Shown here: piece after piece, positions 50,049 to 58,801 of the stretch
Layout of the letters: every line of letters starts with the position of its first letter
How positions within the stretch are numbered: position 1 is the stretch's first letter
From: CAZSHG01 sp964606695 [NCBI: uncultured bacterium]
GTDB taxonomy: Bacteria > UBP14 > UBA6098
Length of the DNA: 64,000 nt
Assembly: GCA_964606695.1 (NCBI GenBank)
Contig: CAZSHG010000004.1
Location: forward strand, 106,331 to 170,330
Direction of reading: 5' to 3'
The notes under the pieces: model-generated
The model's input: the letters and a program-made list of their open reading frames with translations, nothing else
Databases searched by the model: none
Told to the model about the DNA's origin: nothing
Program-made: the position numbers and the translations under genes

Positions 50049-52106
50049 CTATCCGAAGGACGGTAAATCATCGTTGCCGCTATCGATCCAGGAGGATTCC
50101 GATTCGTCTTCCCCGCCGGATTTCAACAGTGAAGGATCTACCTGTGGCGCTATATCTTCCATCGGTAGCTGGACCTTGAGTTCCATTATGTTCGGCCCCT
50201 GTTGCGCGGCGATGAAATTCACGAGTTCTATCGGCACCATATTATATATGAAATCTACAGTAACTTCGACTTTCCCGCTAGGTAACTGGTCGATTATCAT
50301 CCTCAGGGGGATTTTGAGATTATGGTCGGAACCTTTTCTAATCAATTTATCGAGAACGGCACCGCTCTCCGATCCCGCATTGTAACTGATTATCTTCCTC
50401 ACGGATATTTCTATCTTGTCGGCCGGGTCGCTTGCGAGATTCATAGCCTCGGCCGGTGGCATTTCGGGTTGTTTTTCCTCTTCCTTTTTTTCCGACTCTT
50501 CCATGGCCTTCCTGAGTTCGTCCTCGGTGAATTCCCCCTTTTCTTTCTTTTCTTTGCCCGGAGCTTTTTCTTCAGGCTTTCCAAGCCCGTCCAGTTCGCT
50601 CACTATCTCCGCGATTCCTTCTTCATCGATCTTCTTCCTCCCGGGCTTTTTGCCTTCTTCTTCGTCGCCCGCCGGTTCCGCTTTCTCTTCGATTTCGACG
50701 CCGAGGTCTTCGAGAAGTTCACCTAAATCAGGGTCGAGGTCGTCCGGCAAATCTTCATAATCTTCAATAAGATCTTCCTTGAAATCAGAGACTGTTTCGA
50801 TTTCAGGTTCCTCCCTTTTCTTTCTATGCGGTTTGTTTATCTCGGCAGTCTCTTCGGTTTCTTTTTCCTCCTCTTTCTGTTCAACCTTTTCCGGTGGAAT
50901 TTTCTCCTCCGCTTCTTCGGGCTCGGGTTGAGGTTCTTCTTCTACTTTTTTCTCTTCCGGTTGTTCGGGTTTTTCCGTTTCATCCCCAGAAACTTTTTCG
51001 ATAACTGGAGTTTCAGGTTTCTCCTCGGTTTCCTCTATTCCGGGTTCAATCAGTTTTTCTATATCCGCCATTCCACCGATATCTTCGATTTCCGGCTCGA
51101 GTTCTTCTTCGACAATGGGTTCTTCGACAACCGATTCCCCGGTTTCCATTGTCTCCATGGTTTCATGTCCTTGTCCTCGTTCGGTAACGATATCCTCGAC
51201 GAGTTCTTCCGCAGATTCCGTAATTTCTTCGATTTCGGGTTTTTCTACAATCGGTTTCGGGATGATTTTCGGCTCGATTTCTTCAGTGGCTGTTTCCTTT
51301 TCCTCTTCAACAATATCTAACTCCGGCTCTTCGCTTTCGCCGGCCTCTTCACTTTCTTCGGTCTGCGATTTACTAATTTTGAGAAGTTCATCTAAGGTTT
51401 CGCCGCCTTTCTCCTCCAATCCCTCCGCTAAACCCGCATTAATAGAAGTAAGCCCTCCCGTATCGATTTCCGATTCTTCCCCTGAAACGCCTTCTTCCAC
51501 TTCACTCAGGAATTTATCGAAAAGTCCGATATCCTCGATATTAGGTTCGCTACTCCACAGGTCTGTTTCGTCTTCTTCGGTCTCGGATATGGCTTCGTGG
51601 GTAAAGAATTCGGCGGGAGGCGGCGATTCTACAGTTCTTTTAGGGGATTCAGTTTCTTCCTCTTCTTTTTCGAGTAATTTTTTTTCTTCCTCGTGCCCCA
51701 GCGAGTGGATGAGGATAGGAAAAGCGAGAGCCGGGGAGAGAATCACCTGGAATACGAAAGTTGGCGTGTAGTCAAAAAGAGCGTTACGGAAAGATTCGAA
51801 CAGAAAAAGTTCGGAACGGTTGAAGAAAAAGAAAAATATAAGGCCGTTGCCGAGAGCGAGTAATATCCAGAAAATTAAGATAACTATCAATCCTTTAAAC
51901 CAGAGAAACGGCTCGAAACGATGATTCGAATAGAGAAAAAGCGCCAGGATAAAGACCGCTACGGCAAACGCTACTTTGATTTGCCACGGAATAAACAGTT
52001 CCGGGATGCTATCTCGCAAATCGTAGAGCAACGAACTCACGCCCACTCCGGCCACGAATAGGACGAGAATAAGTATTATTGCCGATTTTGTCGATATCTC
52101 TCTCAT
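50049..52106 (-). CDS. Four-helix membrane protein with long Glu-rich linker and C-terminal globular domain
   Basis: I recognise no family. In the 685-residue protein, residues 1-140 hold about four membrane helices. Residues about 145-560 are a strongly acidic, Glu/Pro-rich and presumably disordered linker, with one short basic patch (PHRKKREEPE). The last 115 residues are a folded domain (IEISVRKIISYN, IPLRMIIDQLPSGKVEVTV, NIMELKVQLPMEDI). The gene lies 37 bp upstream of mglA and has its own promoter, so the three are probably one operon. By analogy with RomR, which links MglA/MglB to the pole through a Pro/Glu-rich region, this may be a membrane anchor or effector of the GTPase; that is inference. 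Confidence 0.75.
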   Translation of the reverse strand: MREISTKSAIILILVLFVAGVGVSSLLYDLRDSIPELFIPWQIKVAFAVAVFILALFLYSNHRFEPFLWFKGLIVILIFWILLALGNGLIFFFFFNRSELFLFESFRNALFDYTPTFVFQVILSPALAFPILIHSLGHEEEKKLLEKEEEETESPKRTVESPPPAEFFTHEAISETEEDETDLWSSEPNIEDIGLFDKFLSEVEEGVSGEESEIDTGGLTSINAGLAEGLEEKGGETLDELLKISKSQTEESEEAGESEEPELDIVEEEKETATEEIEPKIIPKPIVEKPEIEEITESAEELVEDIVTERGQGHETMETMETGESVVEEPIVEEELEPEIEDIGGMADIEKLIEPGIEETEEKPETPVIEKVSGDETEKPEQPEEKKVEEEPQPEPEEAEEKIPPEKVEQKEEEKETEETAEINKPHRKKREEPEIETVSDFKEDLIEDYEDLPDDLDPDLGELLEDLGVEIEEKAEPAGDEEEGKKPGRKKIDEEGIAEIVSELDGLGKPEEKAPGKEKKEKGEFTEDELRKAMEESEKKEEEKQPEMPPAEAMNLASDPADKIEISVRKIISYNAGSESGAVLDKLIRKGSDHNLKIPLRMIIDQLPSGKVEVTVDFIYNMVPIELVNFIAAQQGPNIMELKVQLPMEDIAPQVDPSLLKSGGEDESESSWIDSGNDDLPSFG

Positions 52107-52130
52107 TTAGCCTTTCTATGACAACTTATA

Positions 52131-52159
52131 ATATTAATAAAGATATACGGGGATGTCAA
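52131..52159 (-). promoter_or_regulatory. Promoter of the Glu-rich protein-mglA-mglB operon
   Basis: On the reverse strand TTGACA (52159-52154) is followed after 17 bp by TAATAT (52136-52131). It lies about 25 bases before the ATG at 52106, which has AAAGG upstream. Confidence 0.7.
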
Positions 52160-52347
52160 CGTATTTGACTTCGGGTAAGCTGAAAAATCGGGGGAAGCCT
52201 TTTTTTTTGACGCTTGAGAATGCGCCTATACGAATATTTGAAAGTGCTCGCTCATAACCAAACGATAACTGCAATATGGTCAGAATAATTTCATGCACAC
52301 GTGTTCCATTTTTATTACTAATTAAACTAAAAAAATCGATTCTTGCC

Positions 52348-52376
52348 TTGATTTAATAACCGCCTATCGATATTTT
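52348..52376 (+). promoter_or_regulatory. Promoter of the M14 carboxypeptidase gene
   Basis: TTGATT (52348-52353) and TATTTT (52371-52376) are spaced by 17 bp. CTGGAGGT precedes the ATG at 52405. Confidence 0.5.
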
Positions 52377-52404
52377 CCGATAAATAATCAACTGGAGGTT
52401 CCAG

Positions 52405-53922
52405 ATGAGATATCGAATTTTAGTAATACTAATCCTCGTTTTCGTTTTTATCGGTTTTGCGCAATGGACGCCGGATCCGCGTTATCACACGGTGGATGAT
52501 GTTATCGACGAAGTGTTAGCGCTTGCGGATACTTTTTCCAGCTATTGCCATATCGAAACACTCGGCACCGGCCCGTGGTTCGGAAAACCAATCCTGGCAA
52601 TGCGGATTTCCGAGAATCCCACGGTCGATGAAGACGAGATCACTATCGAGATCCACGGAGGGCAACACGCCGACGAACCTCAGGGGGTCGAAACCTGTAT
52701 GTGGATGATAAAGGATCTTCTTCACCGAATCGACGAGGGGGATAGCTCCGCGACATTATGGTGGCAAACCTATGAAATCTGGATAATCCCACAAGTTAAC
52801 ACCGACGGCAGAATTATGTGCCTGGATTCATGCTATAACGAATGGCGAAAAACCTGCAATGACCTTGATTCAAATGGCATTCTCGACGCTTACGACGACG
52901 GGGTCGATCCAAATCGAAACTGGGATTACGAGTGGGAAGAATACACTCCCGAAGATTACGACAATACCAAAGGTCTCTTCCCGTGGAGTGAACCGTGCGT
53001 GGTAGCTATGCGAGATTTCTTTGAAAGAGAACGGCCGCTGTTTATCGTAGATCTGCATTCCCCCGATTACACGGGTGGAAATAAACTCTGGACATGCTGG
53101 TATTTCGAGGGCGGCCCCTGGGATGCAAGTTATACTCCCGAGGGCAGTGAATCTTTTGACGAAATCCGATATTACCTTTCGCAGGCTATTCGCGACGAGG
53201 AGGGCGATCCTTACGAAGGATTATGGGCGAACCAGAACAAACCCAAACTTCAGAACTGGTGCTATTATAACCTCGGACACTGTCCAATATTGATCGAGAT
53301 TACCAACCAGTGCTTCTGGCACGCCGACACGATCGATACTATTGCGGCGCGAGTCGGGCACGGACTTTATTATCTGATGGAACGTCCGATGGAAAGGCTT
53401 CTGGTCGTCCACGTCGTGGATACACTCGGCGAACCGGTTTTAGATGCGGGCGTAGATATAGTGGAGTTACAACACGATTATCTCCCCGTGCGGACAGTCG
53501 ATCCGGTATTCGGCACCTGCAGGAAACTTGTGCGCGATAATAGATATTATACTCTCGAAATCACCGCCCCGGGAATGCCTACCGAAGTCCACGATTCGAT
53601 ATATATCCCACCGGATTCTCCTCCTTTGCATAGGACAATTATCATGGGCGACGCGTCGATAGGCGAACCGAAATTGCCCGAAAGGCTGGAAATGCGAGCC
53701 TATCCGAATCCCTTTAATTCGGCTGTTCGTATCGAACATGCCCCAGATTATGATAGCCGGCTGGATATTTACGATATTTGCGGCAATCGGATCGTGCGGT
53801 TAGATATGAGTGCCAATGGCGAGACTTTATGGCGGCCCGATCACAGCGTCAATTCGGGATTATATTTCGTTAAGATAGTCGGGTCGGACGAGGGCGCTAT
53901 CAGGATGGTCTTTCTTAAATAG
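52405..53922 (+). CDS. Secreted M14 zinc carboxypeptidase with C-terminal PNPF sorting-like domain
   Basis: The 505-residue protein has a signal peptide (1-19). GGQHADEPQGVE supplies the H-x2-E zinc pair (near 92-95), FIVDLHSPD the third ligand (His near 219) and ILIEITNQ the catalytic Glu (near 300), as in M14 carboxypeptidases. A short beta domain follows (about 330-410), then a C-terminal domain starting LEMRAYPNPFNSAVRI and ending SGLYFVKIVGSDEG, like a type A T9SS signal. No T9SS machinery is in the window, so that route is inferred. It would remove C-terminal residues from peptides outside the cell. Expressed alone, with its own promoter and terminator. Confidence 0.9.
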   Translation: MRYRILVILILVFVFIGFAQWTPDPRYHTVDDVIDEVLALADTFSSYCHIETLGTGPWFGKPILAMRISENPTVDEDEITIEIHGGQHADEPQGVETCMWMIKDLLHRIDEGDSSATLWWQTYEIWIIPQVNTDGRIMCLDSCYNEWRKTCNDLDSNGILDAYDDGVDPNRNWDYEWEEYTPEDYDNTKGLFPWSEPCVVAMRDFFERERPLFIVDLHSPDYTGGNKLWTCWYFEGGPWDASYTPEGSESFDEIRYYLSQAIRDEEGDPYEGLWANQNKPKLQNWCYYNLGHCPILIEITNQCFWHADTIDTIAARVGHGLYYLMERPMERLLVVHVVDTLGEPVLDAGVDIVELQHDYLPVRTVDPVFGTCRKLVRDNRYYTLEITAPGMPTEVHDSIYIPPDSPPLHRTIIMGDASIGEPKLPERLEMRAYPNPFNSAVRIEHAPDYDSRLDIYDICGNRIVRLDMSANGETLWRPDHSVNSGLYFVKIVGSDEGAIRMVFLK

Positions 53923-53943
53923 ACTGACAAAAAACGGGCTATC

Positions 53944-53970
53944 AAGGGAGGACACAGTTCCTCCCTTTTT
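53944..53970 (+). terminator. Rho-independent terminator after the M14 gene
   Basis: AAGGGAGGA-CACAGT-TCCTCCCTT followed by TTT. The A's before the stem allow some function on the reverse strand, where the uvrC-NlpC frame ends. Confidence 0.85.
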
Positions 53971-56350
53971 ATTGGATACGTCGCGCTCCCGCGAACCTGG
54001 TGTCGTAATATGGGTCGTCCAGCGAGCTGATAGTTACGCCAAGGCTGGAACTGGCGTGGGCGAACCTCTTACCCCCCAGGGCTATACCCACGTGATCTAC
54101 CTTGCGTCCGTCCATTCGGAAGAAAACCAGATCGCCGAACTGCGGATTAGATATGGACGATCCCACTTCGTATTGTTCGCGGCTGGTTCGAGGTAAATCT
54201 ATCCCGGCCTGTCCGAAGACATTGTGCACGAAACCGGAACAATCCACGCCGTCGAATCCATTGCCGCCGTAAAGATAGGGCGTTCCGATGTAGAGGTTGA
54301 TTGCGCCGAGAAGGGCTTCGCCGTCGAATCCGGAACCGCCGGCACCCAATGAATAAGCCGGTTTCCCCGACTGAGAAGGTGTAGTAGAAGAACGAACCAC
54401 TTCTTTCGTTCCCTTCGCCGTCGAATCCGGTTGTTCCGTATGGGGCCGTTCAACCTTTTTCTCCATCGACGGGCGCGCATGGCCTATGTATCTGGGGGAA
54501 GGAGTGCAACCGGAGAAAATAGTCGCGCCGACTGCTATTAAGAAGATGAGTGTTTTATAGTGGGATAACTCGCGCAGGATTTTCTCAGCCAGCTCGATCG
54601 GGATCTTTCCCGCTTTTGATACCTTTTCCGGCGTGGAGTTGACTATTTCCTGCAGTGATTCAAACTCATTCAGCAAACGTTTTTGACGTTTCGGTCCGAT
54701 ACCTTGCACGGAGGCGAGTTCGGTAGCCTGGAACGCCTTAGTCCTTCGTTTTCGCTGGTATTGCACCGCAAACCTGTGGGCTTCGTTGCGGACACGCATA
54801 AGCAACCTCAACGCGGCGGAGTCTCTGGGCAACATTATCGACCGGTCGAATTGTGGGCGAAATACCTCTTCCATGCGTTTTGCTATCGAAGTTAATTCGA
54901 TCTTACCTTCCGCATCGAATTCATCTACCGCCTTTTTCGCCGCGGAAAGTTGGCCCTTTCCGCCGTCGATTAGTAACAGGTCGGGAAAACTTTTATCCTC
55001 CTTGTTAAGCCTTTTGAGACGCCGGGATACGACCTCGTGAATCGAGCCGTAGTCGTCCCCCGGTTGAGCGGATTTTATCATAAACCGGCGATAACCCCGG
55101 CTATATTTTTTGCCATCGCGGAAGGTTACCAGCGACGCCACTGCATTCGTGCTCTGCAGGTGCGATATATCGATTGCCTCGATAAGGCGCGGCGGTTTGT
55201 CGAGTTTAAGTTCCTTCTGAAGCTCTATAACGGCGTAAGGCAGATGCACCTTGTTTTTCTGATGGACGAGTTCGGCCAGTAAAAGCTCGGCGTTTCGTTC
55301 AACTAACTCGATGAATTCGCGTTTCTGGCCGCGCTGTGGTCTGCGTATATCCACCGACGTTCCGCGTCGGTCGGAAACGAAATTCGATATATCCGGCGCG
55401 TCTTCGGGATCGACCGAAACCAAAATTTCTTTCGGCGGATTGGGATTATCGCTGTAATATTGTTTGAGATAACCGGACATCGCCTCCTCTTTTGTCATGC
55501 CGGACGCGACGGACATGTGAAATTCCTGGCGGGCGATAACGCGTCCCTCGCGAACCTGCATCGTTACAGCGACGGCGTCGTTTGGACCTATCGCTATGGC
55601 GTGTAAATCCCTATCCGCGAGATCGGTATCGATTTTCTGTTTTCTCCATAGCGTTTCGATGGCGTTTATCTGATCCCGTAGTTTGGCGGCGCGTTCGTAG
55701 TCCATTTCGGATGCCGCGAATTCCATACGTTCGGTCAATCGCTTAATAAGTTCGCCGTGCCGCCCCTTAAGCAATAATATTACTTCCTCGATACGTTCGT
55801 TGTAATCTTCTTTGCTGATAAATTCCTGGCATGGGGCGTCGCATCTATCTATATCGTAGTTAAGGCATGGCCGAACGGTTTTGCGATTCGGCAATGGATG
55901 TTTACACGACCGCAATCTGAAATATTCCCTTATGAGATCGAAGACCATCCGCCGCGCCTGGCCGTCAACATAAGGCCCGAAATATTCCCCATCCCTTGTT
56001 TTGTGACGTTCGATTTCGATACGCGGAAAAGGTTCGTTCGTTACGTGGATATAAGGATATCGTTTGTCGTCCTTTAGCTGGATATTATAACGGGGCTTAT
56101 GTTTGCGAACAAGCGTAGCTTCCAGTAGTAGAGCTTCAACCTCGTTATCGACGACGAAAAACTCGACGTCAGCGATATGGCTGACCAGCCGGGCAGTTTT
56201 GGGGTCGGAGGGTTTCCCTGAAAAATAATTGGAAACCCTTTCCCGAAGGCTCTTAGCTTTGCCGATATAGATAATTCTGTTCGACTTGTTTTTGAACAGA
56301 TATACGCCCGGTCTTTTTGGAAGAGATTTTATTTTTTCGCGTAATTCCAT
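53969..56350 (-). CDS. uvrC: UvrC excinuclease subunit joined in frame to an NlpC/P60 lipoprotein
   Basis: One open frame of 793 residues. Residues 1-597 are a full-length UvrC: GIY-YIG nuclease (KRPGVYLFKNKSNRIIYIGK, 13-32), Cys-rich region, UVR motif (YERAAKLRDQ, about 218-227), RNase-H-like nuclease (IEAIDISHLQSTNA) and helix-hairpin-helix end (VQGIGPKRQKRLL to ILRELSH). Directly after H597 comes a lipoprotein signal without a Met (YKTLIFLIAVGATIFSGC, Cys 615), then a linker and an NlpC/P60 peptidase (about 668-793; Cys in DCSGFV, His in KVDHVGIAL). The start ATG overlaps the previous stop (TGATG). The fusion may be a deletion, an assembly error, or two products with a non-standard internal start; a UvrC that is also exported makes little sense. 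Confidence 0.85.
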   Translation of the reverse strand: MELREKIKSLPKRPGVYLFKNKSNRIIYIGKAKSLRERVSNYFSGKPSDPKTARLVSHIADVEFFVVDNEVEALLLEATLVRKHKPRYNIQLKDDKRYPYIHVTNEPFPRIEIERHKTRDGEYFGPYVDGQARRMVFDLIREYFRLRSCKHPLPNRKTVRPCLNYDIDRCDAPCQEFISKEDYNERIEEVILLLKGRHGELIKRLTERMEFAASEMDYERAAKLRDQINAIETLWRKQKIDTDLADRDLHAIAIGPNDAVAVTMQVREGRVIARQEFHMSVASGMTKEEAMSGYLKQYYSDNPNPPKEILVSVDPEDAPDISNFVSDRRGTSVDIRRPQRGQKREFIELVERNAELLLAELVHQKNKVHLPYAVIELQKELKLDKPPRLIEAIDISHLQSTNAVASLVTFRDGKKYSRGYRRFMIKSAQPGDDYGSIHEVVSRRLKRLNKEDKSFPDLLLIDGGKGQLSAAKKAVDEFDAEGKIELTSIAKRMEEVFRPQFDRSIMLPRDSAALRLLMRVRNEAHRFAVQYQRKRRTKAFQATELASVQGIGPKRQKRLLNEFESLQEIVNSTPEKVSKAGKIPIELAEKILRELSHYKTLIFLIAVGATIFSGCTPSPRYIGHARPSMEKKVERPHTEQPDSTAKGTKEVVRSSTTPSQSGKPAYSLGAGGSGFDGEALLGAINLYIGTPYLYGGNGFDGVDCSGFVHNVFGQAGIDLPRTSREQYEVGSSISNPQFGDLVFFRMDGRKVDHVGIALGGKRFAHASSSLGVTISSLDDPYYDTRFAGARRIQ

Positions 56351-57819
56351 CAAATATCAACGGCTACGCCGCCCCAAAAGCGGATTTCTCTTGAAAAGCT
56401 CAGGGCTTTTTCGTCCCAGATATCGTTGCGGAGGAGGTTAGAAATACCGAGGTGAAACTCGAGCGTCCCATAAGTGTATTTTCCGCCGACACTTACGTCA
56501 TTGATAATTTTTGGCGCAATCTGTGAAAGGTTTTGTCGTTTTCCGGAGGCAGTTAAGGAAAATCCGGCCCCAAGGTCAACACTAAAAGTATCCGCTATAA
56601 CCTGGATAGGTTCGGTTGGCAATTGCGAACTCTGGTATTCATCACTGCTTATTGTCAGATTCAGGGAATTAGAGAACGTTCCGAAGTCGTTCAACAACCG
56701 CACGGTGAAAGATTGATGGGATATTTCCAAACACTCGATTTGCGGGGCTTCGTTCAAGGGGGAGAGCAGAACGGGGCGTCCGCGTGTCGTTCTATAATCC
56801 AGATGTCCCATCAGATATTGGTCGGGTTTGAGTTCGAGACGCCCCAGCACATCGACGAGGGTAGGAGTTATTATATATCCGGCGTTAACCGGAAAATCTA
56901 CACGAGGCGAAAGATCGAATTCTGAGCGAACGGGGAGTCTGGATTCCGAACCGAGATAGGCCTTCACGTAAAACCTGCTCCCCACCAGGTGGAAATCCAG
57001 ATGCGGGGCGATTATGGTTTCTTCCCATGTCTTATGTCCACCGCCCCCGACCTCGATTCGCAACGGGTCGGAATCGAACACCATCGCGCCCATTCCAGAT
57101 AGAATCTGATATTCCCGATTCCATTGTCCCTCACAATAACGATCTGCACGCTGACCGCTTCCAGAGGCTTTGAAACCTGTGTATTCGCTCAATGTTCCCC
57201 GAATTATCATCCCCCCGCCGAAAGCGTTTGTTATTTGCTGTCTGTGCAAATCATAAGGTTGTTCGCGGTCGAGTGGCCCCGGACGCTGATACCAGGAATC
57301 TCTCTCTCCAAAAATAAAGGGCGAGAATAGGAAATTTAATAGGGGGATATGCCCTTTACCCGTAGCTCTAATGGAATATTGCGACGGTTCGTAAGCTCCC
57401 CGGAAATAACCGTAATCGGCCTCTACCATAGCGCCGTATGGAAACTTCCCCAGAATAAAATCCGCGTAGCCAGCCCGAAATTCCACATTCCGTAACATCT
57501 GCCGCGGTATATCTTCGCCAAAATAATATTGCCCTCCGTCCATATCGGCGAATATGTTCAAATAATGGAGCTCACCTCGTCCAGAGGCTTCCTGTTCGGA
57601 ACTAAACATTATTATAGGATTAGCGGTTATCCTATCGGGCGTCATACGTAGAAATTCCTCGAAAGGCCCTCCGAAAAAATCGATCAAATCGCCCGGCGTG
57701 GTGATCCTTTCCTCCTCGACGGAAAAATCGGGGGGAATAAAGCGCGGGGTAGGATCCTGACCCTCGATAGCTATCAGCGACGCGGCTAAAAGCGCAAGAT
57801 ATGTGATTAAGCGAACCAT
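56350..57819 (-). CDS. Outer-membrane beta-barrel-like protein
   Basis: The 489-residue protein has a signal peptide (1-20, ending IEGQ) and then a long run of amphipathic strands with aromatic belts (LHYLNIFADMDGGQYYFG, EFRAGYADFILGKFPYGAM, RVDFPVNAGYIITP), ending IRFWGGVAVDI. This fits a barrel of about 20 strands, though no named family is recognised. The start at 57819 (ATG) follows 31 bp after miaA. The stop overlaps the uvrC start. Its position between tRNA modification and DNA repair genes gives no hint of function. Confidence 0.65.
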   Translation of the reverse strand: MVRLITYLALLAASLIAIEGQDPTPRFIPPDFSVEEERITTPGDLIDFFGGPFEEFLRMTPDRITANPIIMFSSEQEASGRGELHYLNIFADMDGGQYYFGEDIPRQMLRNVEFRAGYADFILGKFPYGAMVEADYGYFRGAYEPSQYSIRATGKGHIPLLNFLFSPFIFGERDSWYQRPGPLDREQPYDLHRQQITNAFGGGMIIRGTLSEYTGFKASGSGQRADRYCEGQWNREYQILSGMGAMVFDSDPLRIEVGGGGHKTWEETIIAPHLDFHLVGSRFYVKAYLGSESRLPVRSEFDLSPRVDFPVNAGYIITPTLVDVLGRLELKPDQYLMGHLDYRTTRGRPVLLSPLNEAPQIECLEISHQSFTVRLLNDFGTFSNSLNLTISSDEYQSSQLPTEPIQVIADTFSVDLGAGFSLTASGKRQNLSQIAPKIINDVSVGGKYTYGTLEFHLGISNLLRNDIWDEKALSFSREIRFWGGVAVDI

Positions 57820-57850
57820 TGTAAAATAATAATAATAACGGGCTTTATAG

Positions 57851-58801
57851 TCAAGCGTGGTTATGGATTCGTTCCTGCATTTTCCCGTAATAATCCGTCT
57901 CGATAAGCTCCGCTACTTCCCGGATATCGAGCTTGGATAAATCTATTTCGGCATATCCTGGCCGGTGCCTGAACCATGTAAGCTGGCGTTTCGCGTAGTT
58001 TCGAGTCGCCCGTTTTATCGAGTCTTTTACATCGGCAAGCGTCGATTTTCCAATAATGTAGTCGCAAATTTCCCTATAACCGATAGCCTCCATCCCCGTA
58101 TCGTCCGGCTTAACTCCGGAATTCAATAATCCCCGCACCTCTTCAATCCAACCGTCCTCGAACATCTTTTCGGTTCTTTCCTCGATTCTCCGGTATAATT
58201 TGCCACGAGGCCGGACCATGTGATATTTATTAAACTTCCAATCCGGGACGGGAGATTCGGTGCGATCGCATAATTCCGTCATTGTGTTTCCGGATCGATA
58301 ATAGACCTCCAATGCACGTATAATGCGGGGCGTGTTATTGGGATGAATCCTGTCGGCGGATTCCTGATCGACGTCCCGTAACTCTTCATAGAGATTTTCT
58401 CCTGCATTAGCCCGTTCGATGAGTTCTTCTCGTATCGAGTCATCCGGATTAGGTATATCAAAAAGACCTTCAACTAACGCCCTGATATAAAGGCCGGTGC
58501 CACCCGCGATAATTGAGACGATGCCTTTTTGGTTAAGGTTACCCATAATTTTCGCGCATTCGTCCGCCCACCATTTCGCTGTAGCCTTCTCGCGGGGTTC
58601 CAGAACGCCAACACAATTGTGCAGGATTACTTCATCGCGTGGTGCCGCCGTTCCAATCACCATTCTGCGGTAGAGTTGCCGCGCATCTGCGGATATTATC
58701 TCGCCTCCGAGTCTTTCCGCGACAGCGCAAGCGACCGTCGTCTTCCCGACACCGGTCGCTCCGGCGATAATAATAGCTATTTTGGGCTTTTTCTCAGTCA
58801 A
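57851..58801 (-). CDS. miaA: tRNA dimethylallyltransferase
   Basis: This 316-residue enzyme adds an isopentenyl group to A37 of tRNAs that read UNN codons. AGATGVGKTT (P-loop, 13-22), ISADARQLYRRM, GGTGLYIRALVEGL, NTPRIIRALEVY and the C-terminal ATRNYAKRQLTWFRH are all typical. Length is normal. The only usable start before the P-loop is TTG at 58801, since an in-frame stop lies five codons further upstream; it overlaps the end of the lipoprotein gene by 8 bp. SADARQLYR replaces the more common SADSxQxYR, a small variation. Confidence 0.95.
   Translation of the reverse strand: MTEKKPKIAIIIAGATGVGKTTVACAVAERLGGEIISADARQLYRRMVIGTAAPRDEVILHNCVGVLEPREKATAKWWADECAKIMGNLNQKGIVSIIAGGTGLYIRALVEGLFDIPNPDDSIREELIERANAGENLYEELRDVDQESADRIHPNNTPRIIRALEVYYRSGNTMTELCDRTESPVPDWKFNKYHMVRPRGKLYRRIEERTEKMFEDGWIEEVRGLLNSGVKPDDTGMEAIGYREICDYIIGKSTLADVKDSIKRATRNYAKRQLTWFRHRPGYAEIDLSKLDIREVAELIETDYYGKMQERIHNHA

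Larger units (their letters stand above)
52107..52404. other. Divergent intergenic region
   Basis: It holds the promoter of the mglAB operon (52131-52159, reverse) and of the M14 gene (52348-52376, forward). Between them lie about 190 bp in which I see no gene or repeat. Confidence 0.6.

Noticed and set aside
50074-51771. Forward-strand Ser/Phe-rich frames opposite the Glu-rich gene
   Set aside because: They are the complement of GAA/GAG-rich codons (TTC/CTC), a known shadow effect.
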